Assembly: GCF_018139985.1 (NCBI RefSeq)
Contig: NZ_JAGSOU010000017.1
Span: 1 to 64,000, forward strand
Source of the DNA: Actibacterium sp. MT2.3-13A
Lineage (GTDB): Bacteria > Pseudomonadota > Alphaproteobacteria > Rhodobacterales > Rhodobacteraceae
Length of the DNA: 64,000 nt
Reading direction: 5' to 3'
Shown here: in pieces, positions 55,804 to 64,000 of the stretch
Layout of the letters: every line of letters begins with the position of its first letter
How positions within the stretch are numbered: the first letter of the stretch is position 1
The notes under the pieces: generated by a model
The model's input: only the letters and a program-made list of their open reading frames with translations
Database searches by the model: none
What the model was told of the DNA's origin: nothing
Program-made: the position numbers and the translations under genes

Positions 55804-57790
55804 GGCGCCGACGCGCCCGGTTGCCCTGCGCAACACGGTGCGCGCGCGCCTGCTGGCCATCGCGCTCCTGCCGGTCCTGATCCTTCTGCCGCTGTTGCTG
55901 GTGACCTCGGTCAAGAACTGGAGCCACCGTTTCGACGAGGTGCTGATCGCCAAGGTCGCCGGCGAGCTGACGGTGGCACACCAGCACCTCGCCGGGCTGA
56001 TGGAGCGCCGCGGCGCCGAAATCTCCGCCCTCGGGCAGTCGGCCGTGTTCCAGCGCCTGAGCTCCGACAGCGCGAGCCTGAGCGATTTCCTCGAGGGGCA
56101 GCGCCTGAGGATGGGGCTGGATTTTCTCTACTTCGTGAATGCGGACGGCCAGACCGTTCTTGCCGGTCGCGCCGCGCCGCTGCGCAATCCGCGGGGCTGG
56201 CCGGTGGTGGCCACGGCGCTGTCCGGGCACCGGCAGACCGCGATCGACATCTTCGACGGCGAGGTTCTGGCCGCGCTGTCGCCCGACATGGCCGCGCAGG
56301 CCCGGCTGGAGCTGGTCCCCACCCGCGCCGCCGCCCCGACCGAGCGCACCGAGGAAACCCGCGGCATGGTGGTTCACGCCGCCGCGCCCGCGCCCGGCGG
56401 CGCGCTGGTGGGCGGGCTTCTGTTGAACCGCAACCTTGGGTTCATCGACGAGATCAACGAACTGGTCTACCCCGTGGGCAGCCTGACCGGGGGCAACCTG
56501 GGCACCGCCACGCTGTTTCTCGAGGATGTGCGCGTCTCGACCAATGTGCGCCTGTTCGAGAATGTTCGCGCGCTGGGCACGCGGGTCTCGGCCGAGGTGC
56601 GCCAGAAGGTGCTGACCGAGGGCAAGACCTGGCTGGCGCGCGCCTTCGTCGTGAACGACTGGTATATCTCGGCCTACGAGCCGATCCTCGACAGTTTCGG
56701 CAATCGCGTGGGGATGCTCTATGTCGGCTTCCTCGAGGCGCCGTTCCGGCAGGCGGAGCGGCGCACCCACCTGCTGATCGGCGGCAGTTTCCTGTTCGTG
56801 ATGGTGCTGAGCGTGCCGATCCTGCTGGCCTTCGCGCGCGGGATTTTCAAGCCGCTGGAGCGGATGAACCGCGCCATCGCCAAGGTCGAGCTTGGCGATC
56901 TCGGGGCGCGCTCCAACATCAGGGGCCGCGACGACGAGATCTCGCGCCTGGCCGCGCATCTCGACAGCCTGCTCGATCAGTTGCAGGAACGCGACCGCCG
57001 GTTGCGCGACTGGGCCGAGGAACTGGAATCGCGCGTCGCCAGCCGCACCCGCGACCTGGAGGAGGCGAACCGCCAGCTGGAGATGACCTCGAAACAGCTG
57101 ATCCTGTCGGAAAAGCTGGCGGCGCTGGGCGAGATAACGGCCGGCGTCGCGCATGAGATCAACAACCCGCTGGCAGTGATCCAGGGCAATCTCGACGTGA
57201 TCCACGAGGATCTCGGCCCCGCGGCCGAGCCCCTGCGCACCGAGTTCACCCTGATTCAGGAGCAGATTCAGGCCATCAGCCTGCTGGTGACCAAGCTCTT
57301 GCGCTTCACCCGTCCCGAGGAGTTCGAGCAGGAGGGAGCCGGCCTCGACCCCGACCAGGCGGTGCGCAGCACCCTGCCGCTGGTTCAGCACATCCTGTCG
57401 AATTCCGACATCGAGCTGGTGCTGGATCTCGCCGCGGGCGGCGAGGTGGCGATGAACGAGACCGAGTTGCAGCAGGTGCTGGTCAACCTGATGATCAACG
57501 CCATCCAGGCCATGCCCGAGGGCGGCACGCTGAGCCTGCGCACCCGCTCCGACGAGGGGCGCCTCACGATCGAGGTGCTCGACACCGGAATCGGCATGGA
57601 CGAGGAACTCCAGGCGCGGATTTTCGACCCGTTCTTCTCGACCAAGCGGAACGAGGGCACGGGGCTGGGCCTGTCGATCACCCGCGACCTGGTGCAGCGT
57701 GCGGGCGGCGACATCACGGTCGCCAGCGCGCCCGGACAGGGCTCCTGTTTCCGGATCCGGCTGCCGCTGTCCACGGACGCGGCGGGTTAG
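55796..57790 (+). CDS. sensor histidine kinase with periplasmic Cache-type domain
   Basis: A 664-residue membrane kinase: helix at about 18-38, a large periplasmic region to about 320 resembling a double Cache ligand-binding domain, a second helix near 326-348 and HAMP near 350-400. A coiled-coil linker is followed by the HisKA box with His453 (GVAHEINNPLAVIQGN) and an ATPase domain with NLMINAIQAMPEGG and GTGLGLSI. The NtrB/DctB-like layout suits sensing of a small molecule outside the cell. Formate or a related carboxylate is a reasonable guess for a kinase in the FDH locus. Confidence 0.9.
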   Translation: MSEAPTRPVALRNTVRARLLAIALLPVLILLPLLLVTSVKNWSHRFDEVLIAKVAGELTVAHQHLAGLMERRGAEISALGQSAVFQRLSSDSASLSDFLEGQRLRMGLDFLYFVNADGQTVLAGRAAPLRNPRGWPVVATALSGHRQTAIDIFDGEVLAALSPDMAAQARLELVPTRAAAPTERTEETRGMVVHAAAPAPGGALVGGLLLNRNLGFIDEINELVYPVGSLTGGNLGTATLFLEDVRVSTNVRLFENVRALGTRVSAEVRQKVLTEGKTWLARAFVVNDWYISAYEPILDSFGNRVGMLYVGFLEAPFRQAERRTHLLIGGSFLFVMVLSVPILLAFARGIFKPLERMNRAIAKVELGDLGARSNIRGRDDEISRLAAHLDSLLDQLQERDRRLRDWAEELESRVASRTRDLEEANRQLEMTSKQLILSEKLAALGEITAGVAHEINNPLAVIQGNLDVIHEDLGPAAEPLRTEFTLIQEQIQAISLLVTKLLRFTRPEEFEQEGAGLDPDQAVRSTLPLVQHILSNSDIELVLDLAAGGEVAMNETELQQVLVNLMINAIQAMPEGGTLSLRTRSDEGRLTIEVLDTGIGMDEELQARIFDPFFSTKRNEGTGLGLSITRDLVQRAGGDITVASAPGQGSCFRIRLPLSTDAAG

Positions 57791-57957
57791 GGTCGGGACC
57801 CGTTAATCGGCTTGGGGCCGCCCGCTGCGGTTCTTCATGACTTCGGGCCAGGTCAGCGGATACACCCGCGCTTCGGCCCAGCAGGGCGCGATCCCGTTCC
57901 CCTGCGCGGCCGGGATGACCCCGGCCGGGGCCCGCACCCGCCGCCTGCGGGAGGATA

Positions 57958-58725
57958 TCAACCGAACGGGTCTTCCGGATAGCCCACCCGCGCGAGGTAG
58001 AGCCCCTGCGGCGGGCAGACCGGCCCGCAGGCGGCGCGCGCGCGCGCCTCCAGCGCGGCTTTCACATCCTCCGGCGTCCAGGCGCCCGCGCCGACCCGCT
58101 CCAGCGTGCCGACGAAGCTGCGGACCTGGTTGTGCAGAAAGCTGCGCGCGCGGACATGGAAACGGAACTCGCGCCCCGAGGGGTAGTCCATCTCCTCGAT
58201 CCGCAGCTCGTCCAGCGTCTTGACCGGCGAGTCCGCCTGGCAGATCGAGGCGCGGAAGGTGGTGAAATCGTGCCGGCCGAGCAGGTAGCGCGCGGCGCGC
58301 TGCATCGGCTCCAGCGCCAGCGGGTTCTGCACCTGCCAGACCTTGCCCGCGTCATGCACCACCGGCGCGCGGCGGGTGACGAGGCGGAAAAGATACTGCC
58401 GCTCCAGCGCCGAGAAGCGGGCATGGAAATCGTCCGCCACCCGCGCGCAGGCCACCACCGCCACCGGATGCGGCTTGAGGTGATAGTTCAGCGCCTCGGA
58501 CAGGCGGAACGGGTCCCACTCCCTGGTCAGCTCGCAATGCGCGACCTGACCCAGCGCGTGGACCCCCGCATCGGTGCGGCCCGCGGCGGCGATCGAGGGC
58601 ACGTCGCGCTCAAGCTTCGCCAGCGCGGCCTCGACCGCGCCCTGGACCGAGGGCTGGTCGGCCTGGCGCTGCCACCCGGCGAAGGGGGCGCCGTCATATT
58701 CCAGTTTCAACGCATAGCGGGGCAT
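57958..58725 (-). CDS. truA: tRNA pseudouridine(38-40) synthase TruA
   Basis: A 255-residue enzyme that makes pseudouridine at positions 38-40 of tRNA anticodon arms. The catalytic Asp lies in [14 protein letters not shown] near residue 51; the start [16 protein letters not shown] and [14 protein letters not shown] are family marks. ATG 58725 gives the normal length. It is divergent from the YcjX-like gene. The 167 bp between its stop and the kinase gene hold only a possible 44-codon frame on the minus strand (see findings). Confidence 0.96.
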   Translation of the reverse strand: MPRYALKLEYDGAPFAGWQRQADQPSVQGAVEAALAKLERDVPSIAAAGRTDAGVHALGQVAHCELTREWDPFRLSEALNYHLKPHPVAVVACARVADDFHARFSALERQYLFRLVTRRAPVVHDAGKVWQVQNPLALEPMQRAARYLLGRHDFTTFRASICQADSPVKTLDELRIEEMDYPSGREFRFHVRARSFLHNQVRSFVGTLERVGAGAWTPEDVKAALEARARAACGPVCPPQGLYLARVGYPEDPFG

Positions 58726-58840
58726 GGCCCCCCGATAGCGCGCGCGCGCTTGGCAATCAAGGCGTGCGGGAAATTCCCTTGTTCTCTTTGCCTTTGGCCG
58801 CCCCATGCTTATCTTGGGCCCGACAAGACATGAGGCGCAT

Positions 58841-60259
58841 GTGGGCATTTCCGATATCGCAGACAGTTTGGTGCGCGGGGTCGAGGGCGTGGGCGACACC
58901 CTGTCCGAGACCTTTTTCGAGCCGGTCATCAGGCTGGGCGTGACCGGGCTGGCGCGTTCCGGCAAGACGGTGTTCATCACCTCTCTGGTGGCGAACCTGC
59001 TGGACCGCGGGCGCATGCCGCAGTTGCAGGCCGCCGCCGGGGGCGCAATCCGCAGCGCCTATCTCCAGCCGCAGCCCGACAACACCGTGCCGCGCTTCGA
59101 CTACGAGGCGCATCTCGACGCGCTGACCGGCGACCATCCGCACTGGCCTGAAAGCACCCGCGCGGTGTCGGAGCTGCGGCTGTCGCTCAAGGTGCAGCCG
59201 ACGGGGCTCTTGGGCGCGGTGTCGGGGCCGCGCACGGTGCATCTCGACATCGTCGATTACCCCGGCGAATGGCTACTGGACCTCGGGCTGATGGACAAGA
59301 GCTTTGCGGAGTGGTCGGCGGAGACGCTGAAACGCATCCGCCCGCGCCCCGCGGCGGCCGCGTTTCTGGCCGCCGCCGCGGCTGCCGATCCCGACGCCCC
59401 GCTGAACGAGCCCGCGGCCAAGGCCCTCGCCGCCGCCTATACCGACTACCTGATGCAGGCCCGCAAGGCGGGGTTCTACGACTGCACGCCGGGGCGCTTC
59501 CTGCTGCCCGGCGATCTGGCGGGCTCGCCCGCGCTGACCTTCGCGCCGCTGCCCCGGCCCGAGCGCCCCGCCCGCGGCGGCCTCTGGCGCGAGATGGAGC
59601 GGCGTTTCGATGCCTACAAGCGCGAGGTGGTAAAGCCGTTCTTCCGCGACCATTTCGCGCGCATCGACCGGCAGGTGGTGCTGGTCGATGCGCTGGGCGC
59701 GATCCATGCCGGCCCGCAGGCCACCGACGACCTGCGACGCGCGATGCGCGATATCCTGTCGGCCTTCCGGCCGGGGCGGAACGCGTGGCTCAGCCAGATC
59801 CTGCTGGGCAAGCGGGTGGAGCGCATCCTCTTCGCCGCCTCCAAGGCGGACCATTTGCACCACTCCCAGCACCCGCGCCTGACCGCGATCATGGAGGCGC
59901 TGCTGCGCGAGGCCCGCGACCGCGCCGATTTTGCGGGCGCACAGACCGCGGCCATGTCCATCGCCGCCCTGCGCGCCACGGTGGAGGAGACCATCGCGCA
60001 TGGCGGGCGCGATCTGGACTGCGTGCGCGGCACGTTGCTGGAGACCGGAAAACAGGCCGCGCTCTACCCCGGCGCGCTGCCCGAGGATCCAGCGCGCATC
60101 CTGTCGGCGGCGCGGCAGGGGCAGGAGAGGTGGCTTGATGCCGATTACCGCATCATGCATTTCGCGCCCGCCCGGCTGAGCCTGAAACCGGGCGAAGGCC
60201 CGCCCCATATCCGCCTCGACCGGGCGGCGGAATTCCTGATCGGAGACCGGCTGAGATGA
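58841..60259 (+). CDS. YcjX-like P-loop protein (DUF463)
   Basis: A 472-residue protein of the YcjX family, found with YcjF/TIGR01620 across Proteobacteria. The P-loop GLARSGKT is at 36-43, followed by the [17 protein letters not shown] stretch; [15 protein letters not shown] is the second nucleotide-site motif. I prefer GTG 58841, which gives the family-like N-terminus and has GAGG upstream; an ATG at 58805 is the alternative. It overlaps its partner gene by four bases. The function is unknown; links to membrane stress have been proposed. Confidence 0.88.
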   Translation: MGISDIADSLVRGVEGVGDTLSETFFEPVIRLGVTGLARSGKTVFITSLVANLLDRGRMPQLQAAAGGAIRSAYLQPQPDNTVPRFDYEAHLDALTGDHPHWPESTRAVSELRLSLKVQPTGLLGAVSGPRTVHLDIVDYPGEWLLDLGLMDKSFAEWSAETLKRIRPRPAAAAFLAAAAAADPDAPLNEPAAKALAAAYTDYLMQARKAGFYDCTPGRFLLPGDLAGSPALTFAPLPRPERPARGGLWREMERRFDAYKREVVKPFFRDHFARIDRQVVLVDALGAIHAGPQATDDLRRAMRDILSAFRPGRNAWLSQILLGKRVERILFAASKADHLHHSQHPRLTAIMEALLREARDRADFAGAQTAAMSIAALRATVEETIAHGGRDLDCVRGTLLETGKQAALYPGALPEDPARILSAARQGQERWLDADYRIMHFAPARLSLKPGEGPPHIRLDRAAEFLIGDRLR

Positions 60260-61251
60260 CCCAGGGCCCCGTGCTGATCGACCTCGAAGGCGAACCCGCC
60301 GAAACCCCGTCCTCCGCGCCCCCCGTGCCGGAGTTGGAGGAGGCCCCCTCGGGTCAAGCCATGCAGACGCTGGCCGCGCTGGGCGCGCGCCGTCCCTCGC
60401 GGCTGGGGCGGTTCTTCTGGTCGAGCCTGGTGGCGCTGATCGGCTTCGCCGCTTCGGTCGCGGCGTGGGATTTGGTGACCGGGCTGCTGGCGCGCAACGC
60501 TGTGATCGGAACCGCGGCACTGGTGCTGCTGGCCGCCGTGCTGCTGGCGCTGGCGATGATCGGGCTGCGCGAGCTGTCGGCCTTCGCCCGGCTGCGCCGG
60601 ATCGACACCGTGCAGAAGGCGGGCGCTGCGGCGCTGGTCTCTGGCGACCTGGGGCAGGCGCGGCAGGTGGTGGCGCGGCTGGAGCGCCTCTATGCCGCCC
60701 GCGACGAGCTGCGCTGGGGCCGCGAGCGGCTGGCCGAGCGGCAGGGCGACATGTTCGATGCCGACGGGCTGCTGGGGCTGGCCGAGGCGGAGCTGCTGGC
60801 GCCGCTGGACGCCGCCGCGCGGCGCGAGGTCGAAGGGGCGGCGCGGCAGGTGGCGACCGTCACCGCCCTGGTGCCGTTGGCGCTGGCCGATCTCTTCGCC
60901 GCGCTGAGCGCCAACCTGCGGATGATCCGCCGCATCGCCGAGATCTACGGCGGGCGGTCGGGCACGCTGGGCAGCTGGCGCATCACCCGCGCGGTGCTGA
61001 CCCATCTGGTGGCCACCGGCGCGGTCGCGGTGGGCGACGACATGATCGAGCCGCTGATCGGCGGCGGGCTGGTGGGCAAGGTCTCGCGCCGCTTCGGCGA
61101 GGGGCTGGTGAACGGCGCGCTGACCGCGCGGGTGGGCGTCGCCGCGATCGAGGTCTGCCGGCCGCTGCCCTTCGTTCGGGCCAAGCGCCCCTCGGCCTCG
61201 CGGCTGGTGCAGCGGTCGCTGACGGGGCTGTTTTCGAAGGGTGCGGCCTAG
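60256..61251 (+). CDS. TIGR01620/YcjF-like membrane protein (DUF697)
   Basis: A 331-residue inner-membrane protein. A disordered N-terminus of about 50 residues is followed by two hydrophobic segments (about 52-75 and 79-100), a helical middle part and the family C-terminal region (LFAALSANLRMIRRIAEIYGGRSG). It overlaps the YcjX-like gene by four bases and is its usual partner. Its stop abuts the end of the convergent haemoglobin gene. Confidence 0.88.
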   Translation: MTQGPVLIDLEGEPAETPSSAPPVPELEEAPSGQAMQTLAALGARRPSRLGRFFWSSLVALIGFAASVAAWDLVTGLLARNAVIGTAALVLLAAVLLALAMIGLRELSAFARLRRIDTVQKAGAAALVSGDLGQARQVVARLERLYAARDELRWGRERLAERQGDMFDADGLLGLAEAELLAPLDAAARREVEGAARQVATVTALVPLALADLFAALSANLRMIRRIAEIYGGRSGTLGSWRITRAVLTHLVATGAVAVGDDMIEPLIGGGLVGKVSRRFGEGLVNGALTARVGVAAIEVCRPLPFVRAKRPSASRLVQRSLTGLFSKGAA

Positions 61252-61252
61252 C

Positions 61253-61669
61253 TCAAAGAAGCCGCGGCGGGCTGCCCGCGGGGCGGTCGCGATCGGCGAT
61301 CGCGGCGCGCTGCCCGCGCCCGATGCGGTGGGCCAGCGCCGAGAACGCCGCCGCGGTCTCGGGCGGCAGATCGGCGGTGCGGAGGATGTGGTCGAACAGC
61401 CCCAGCCACAGCGCGAAATGATGCTCCCTGATCTCCGGCGCGGAGAGATGCGCGCGCATCGGGCTGCCGTCATAGCTGCGCTCATGCAGGATGGCGTTGC
61501 GCCAGAAGGCGGCGATCTTGGCCTCATGCGCGGGCCAGCCGCCGTCGGGCACATGGGCGGCGAAGATCGGCCCCAGTTCGGGGTGGCGCCGGATCGCGGC
61601 GTAGAAACGGCGCACCACGGTATCGATCTGCGCGGCCGTGATGTCGAAGCGCGGGGGAAGGGCGGTCAT
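61253..61669 (-). CDS. group III truncated haemoglobin
   Basis: A 138-residue globin of the group III truncated class. The start DITAAQIDTVVRRFYAAIRRHPELGPIFAA and the stretch KIAAFWRNAILHERSYDG fit the family; EIREHHFALWLGLFDH carries the proximal His region. AAGGAG precedes ATG 61669. Such globins bind O2 or NO and are tied to low-oxygen or nitrosative conditions. A 17-bp palindrome lies 12 bp upstream of the start, so expression is probably repressed through it. Confidence 0.9.
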   Translation of the reverse strand: MTALPPRFDITAAQIDTVVRRFYAAIRRHPELGPIFAAHVPDGGWPAHEAKIAAFWRNAILHERSYDGSPMRAHLSAPEIREHHFALWLGLFDHILRTADLPPETAAAFSALAHRIGRGQRAAIADRDRPAGSPPRLL

Positions 61670-61680
61670 GGCGGCTCCTT

Positions 61681-61697
61681 TATCTGCATGGCAGATA
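61681..61697. promoter_or_regulatory. 17-bp palindrome before the truncated haemoglobin gene
   Basis: TATCTGC-ATG-GCAGATA, a perfect inverted repeat with 7-bp arms, just upstream of the ribosome site of the haemoglobin gene. A protein bound here would block transcription or its start. The family of the regulator is not clear; an Rrf2-type NO or redox sensor is one possibility. Confidence 0.6.
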
Positions 61698-61735
61698 TAT
61701 CTTTTCCGCCCCCGCGGCAAGCGCCCCCCGGCCAC

Positions 61736-61764
61736 TGGACCCGGCCGCGCCCGCGGCGTATAAG
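61736..61764 (+). promoter_or_regulatory. sigma-70 promoter of the ileS leader
   Basis: TGGACC (61736-61741) and TATAAG (61759-61764) are 17 bases apart. Transcription would begin near 61771, which is the A of the leader-peptide ATG, so the leader message would have almost no 5' untranslated part. Confidence 0.55.
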
Positions 61765-61770
61765 CGCCCC

Positions 61771-61821
61771 ATGATGACGCGCATTGCCATCATTATTCGA
61801 ATTACCAGCCCGGCGCTCTGA
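61771..61821 (+). CDS. Ile-rich leader peptide upstream of ileS
   Basis: A 16-residue frame reading MMTRIAIIIRITSPAL and ending in TGA. Five of 16 residues are Ile, including three in a row. It starts where the promoter would start the transcript and ends 86 bp before the ileS ATG. This is the layout of a ribosome-stalling leader that reports charged tRNA-Ile. No strong terminator hairpin was found between it and ileS; only weak pairing involving AAGGCG and a downstream CGCC/CCTT stretch can be drawn. The peptide is therefore a good candidate, but the mechanism is open. Confidence 0.6.
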   Translation: MMTRIAIIIRITSPAL

Positions 61822-61907
61822 CCCAAGATGAGCCGCCGGGACAAGGCGTTTGAGCCCTCGCGCCGCCCCTTCTTCCAGACCTGACGATCTTTCAAGGACC
61901 ACGCCCC

Positions 61908-64000
61908 ATGTGTGCCGACACGCCCGACTACAAAGACACGCTGAACCTGCCCGAGACCGATTTCCCCATGCGCGCGGGCCTGCCCAAGCGCGAGCCCGAA
62001 TGGCTGGAGCGCTGGGCCCGGATCGGCGTCTACGACCGGCTGCGCGAAAAGACGGGGCGCGCGCCCTTCATCCTGCATGACGGCCCGCCCTACGCCAACG
62101 GCCACCTGCATATCGGCCACGCGCTGAACAAGACGATCAAGGACATCATCGTGCGCTCGCACCAGATGATGGGCAAGGACGCCCGCTATGTGCCGGGCTG
62201 GGACTGCCACGGCCTGCCCATCGAATGGAAGATCGAGGAGCAGTACCGCGCCAAGGGCAAGAACAAGGACGAGGTGCCGGTCGTCGATTTCCGCCAGGAA
62301 TGCCGCAAATTCGCGGCCGGCTGGGTGGACATCCAGCGCGAGGAGTTCAAGCGCCTGGGCGTCACCGGCAAATGGGACGATCCCTACCTGACGATGGATT
62401 TCCACGCCGAGCGCGTGATCGCCGAGGAATTCATGAAATTCCTGATGAACGGAACGCTCTACCAGGGCTCCAAGCCGGTGATGTGGTCGCCGGTGGAAAA
62501 GACCGCGCTGGCCGAGGCGGAGATCGAGTATCACGATCACCAGAGCCATACGATCTGGGTGCCCTTCGCGATCAAAGGTGCGACTGCTTCGGGCCAAGAA
62601 AGTCTCGAAGACTTGCTGCAAGCGCGCGTGGTGATCTGGACCACGACGCCCTGGACCATCCCCTCCAACAAGGCCGTCGCCTATAACCGGAAGATCGCCT
62701 ACGGCCTCTACCGCGTGGACGCGACCGAAGAGGAAAGCTGGACCAAGGTGGGTGATCTTTACATCCTTGCCGATGCTCTGGCTGAAGAAACACTGGCAAA
62801 AGCTCGTGTTACAAGTTTCAAGAGAGTGCGAGGAGTAGATAGTAGTCAGGTTGGTGAGCTGATCCTTGAGCACCCCTTCGCGGGCCTCGACGGCGCCGAC
62901 GGCTTCTGGGATTACGACGTGCCGATGATCGACGGCGACCATGTCACCGACGACGCCGGCACCGGCTTCGTCCACACCGCGCCCAGCCACGGCGCGGATG
63001 ACTACGAATGTTTCGTCAAGCGCAACTGGCTGGACCGGATGACCCACAACGTGGGCGAGGAAAGCGAATTCCTGGCCCATGTGCCGTTCTTCGCCGGGCT
63101 CAAGGTGTTCGATCACAAGGGCAAGGAAGGCAAGGCCAACGCCGCCGTGATCGACAAGCTGGTCGAGGCGAAGGGCATCATCGCCCGCGGCCGCGTCAAG
63201 CACTCCTACCCGCATTCGTGGCGCTCGAAGGCGCCGGTGATCTTCCGCAACACGCCGCAATGGTTCGTCGCCATCGACCGCGAGGTCGGCGACGGGCAGG
63301 ACGACTATGGCACCACGATCCGCAGCCGCGCGCTGACCTCGATCGACAAGCTGGTGAAATGGACGCCGCAGACCGGGCGCAACCGTCTCTATTCGATGAT
63401 CGAGGCGCGGCCCGACTGGGTGCTGTCGCGCCAGCGCGCCTGGGGCGTGCCGCTGACCTGCTTCACCCGCAAGGGCGCGCTGCCCACCGACCCCGATTTC
63501 CTGCTGCGCGACGAGGCGGTGAACGCCCGGATCGCGGCGGCCTTCGAGGCCGAGGGGGCGGATGCCTGGTACAAGGATGGCGCCAAGGAGCGCTTCCTGG
63601 CCGACGACCACAACCCCGACGCCTATGAGCAGGTCCTCGACATTCTCGACGTGTGGTTCGATTCCGGCTCCACCCATTCCTTCGTGCTGCGCGACCGCGC
63701 GGACGGCTCCGAGGACGGCATCGCCGATGTCTACATGGAGGGCACCGACCAGCACCGCGGCTGGTTCCACTCCTCCATGCTGCAGGCCTGCGGCACGATC
63801 GGTCGCGCGCCCTATCGAAACGTGGTGACGCATGGCTTCACGCTGGACGAGAAGGGCAACAAGATGTCCAAATCGCTCGGCAACACCATCCTGCCCGAAG
63901 AGGTGATCAAGCAATACGGCGCCGATATCCTGCGGCTGTGGGTGGCCCAGACCGACTACACCGCCGACCAGCGGATCGGCCCGGAAATCCTGAAGGGGGT
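61908..64000 (+). CDS. ileS: isoleucyl-tRNA synthetase, 3' end outside the window
   Basis: The first 697 residues of IleRS, which charges tRNA-Ile. The class I signature HIGH-type motif is GHLHIGH near 64-70, [11 protein letters not shown] near 244-254 starts the main editing (CP1) region, and KMSKS is present near 652-656. The synthetase body ends beyond the window; bacterial IleRS has 900-1,050 residues. Two stretches in the editing region (62571-62627 and 62748-62872) use AT-ending codons quite unlike the rest of the gene, including AGA, CGA, GTA and AGT, while the protein stays IleRS-like. Confidence 0.97.
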   Translation, partial: MCADTPDYKDTLNLPETDFPMRAGLPKREPEWLERWARIGVYDRLREKTGRAPFILHDGPPYANGHLHIGHALNKTIKDIIVRSHQMMGKDARYVPGWDCHGLPIEWKIEEQYRAKGKNKDEVPVVDFRQECRKFAAGWVDIQREEFKRLGVTGKWDDPYLTMDFHAERVIAEEFMKFLMNGTLYQGSKPVMWSPVEKTALAEAEIEYHDHQSHTIWVPFAIKGATASGQESLEDLLQARVVIWTTTPWTIPSNKAVAYNRKIAYGLYRVDATEEESWTKVGDLYILADALAEETLAKARVTSFKRVRGVDSSQVGELILEHPFAGLDGADGFWDYDVPMIDGDHVTDDAGTGFVHTAPSHGADDYECFVKRNWLDRMTHNVGEESEFLAHVPFFAGLKVFDHKGKEGKANAAVIDKLVEAKGIIARGRVKHSYPHSWRSKAPVIFRNTPQWFVAIDREVGDGQDDYGTTIRSRALTSIDKLVKWTPQTGRNRLYSMIEARPDWVLSRQRAWGVPLTCFTRKGALPTDPDFLLRDEAVNARIAAAFEAEGADAWYKDGAKERFLADDHNPDAYEQVLDILDVWFDSGSTHSFVLRDRADGSEDGIADVYMEGTDQHRGWFHSSMLQACGTIGRAPYRNVVTHGFTLDEKGNKMSKSLGNTILPEEVIKQYGADILRLWVAQTDYTADQRIGPEILKG

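Noticed and set aside
61822-61907. Classical terminator hairpin for ileS attenuation
   Set aside because: Only weak, interrupted pairing can be drawn and no T-run follows; not listed as a terminator.

Overview
The window is 64 kb of visibly high-G+C, densely packed bacterial chromosome. Gene content and order point to an alphaproteobacterium of the order Rhodobacterales (Paracoccaceae/Roseobacter type). The pointers are a tungsten/molybdenum formate dehydrogenase island with DUF3305, DUF3306 and DUF2478 genes, MoeA/MobB/MobA/FdhD in one overlapping operon, a truA-ycjX-ycjF-ileS neighbourhood, and several polyamine-type ABC transporters. No rRNA, tRNA, CRISPR array or insertion sequence was recognised.

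Left edge (1-1950): a decay zone with a cupin gene cut short at its 3' end, a LysR-type regulator broken by one nonsense codon and one frameshift, and about 550 bases without a gene. Next (1949-4897) is an envelope-glycosylation group: a GT2 polyprenyl-phosphate glycosyltransferase, a GT39-like membrane glycosyltransferase and a small LAB_N membrane protein. From 5016 to 12492 lies a two-component system divergent from a redox cluster: PepSY protein, cytochrome b561, Asp-rich secreted protein, DUF2271 protein, PepSY/flavodoxin/reductase fusion and the flavin transferase ApbE. Three copies of an 11-bp-period direct repeat sit about 90 bp before three of these genes and look like the binding site of the linked response regulator.

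Transport block (12611-29607): a LysR regulator with a putrescine-type ABC transporter and an aldehyde dehydrogenase; kynureninase with a free-standing Lrp-type ligand domain and a Liv-type ABC transporter; then a second polyamine-type ABC transporter. A strong hairpin follows each of the three binding-protein genes.

Formate dehydrogenase island (29681-57790): a soluble NAD-linked two-subunit formate dehydrogenase (minus strand); TusA; a MoeA fusion, MobB, MobA and FdhD for cofactor synthesis and sulfuration; a DUF2478 protein; the tungstate transporter TupBCA; a four-gene set of DUF6494, Mrp, a ligase-like DUF4444 protein and a DUF6505-like protein; a cytochrome c fused to a shrunken TupA-like domain; a multi-cluster ferredoxin; and a Tat-exported membrane formate dehydrogenase operon (DUF3305, DUF3306, TorD, Tat peptide, alpha, beta, gamma, a 41-residue membrane protein). 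The island closes with an NtrC-like response regulator lacking GAFTGA and its sensor kinase. Matching TGGACA-N3-TGTCCA-type sites lie upstream of both tupBCA and the membrane FDH operon, which suggests that tungstate uptake and this enzyme are controlled together.

Right edge (57958-64000): truA, the YcjX/YcjF-like pair, a group III truncated haemoglobin, and ileS, which runs off the window. A short Ile-rich leader peptide with its own promoter precedes ileS, and ileS itself contains patches of foreign-looking codon use.
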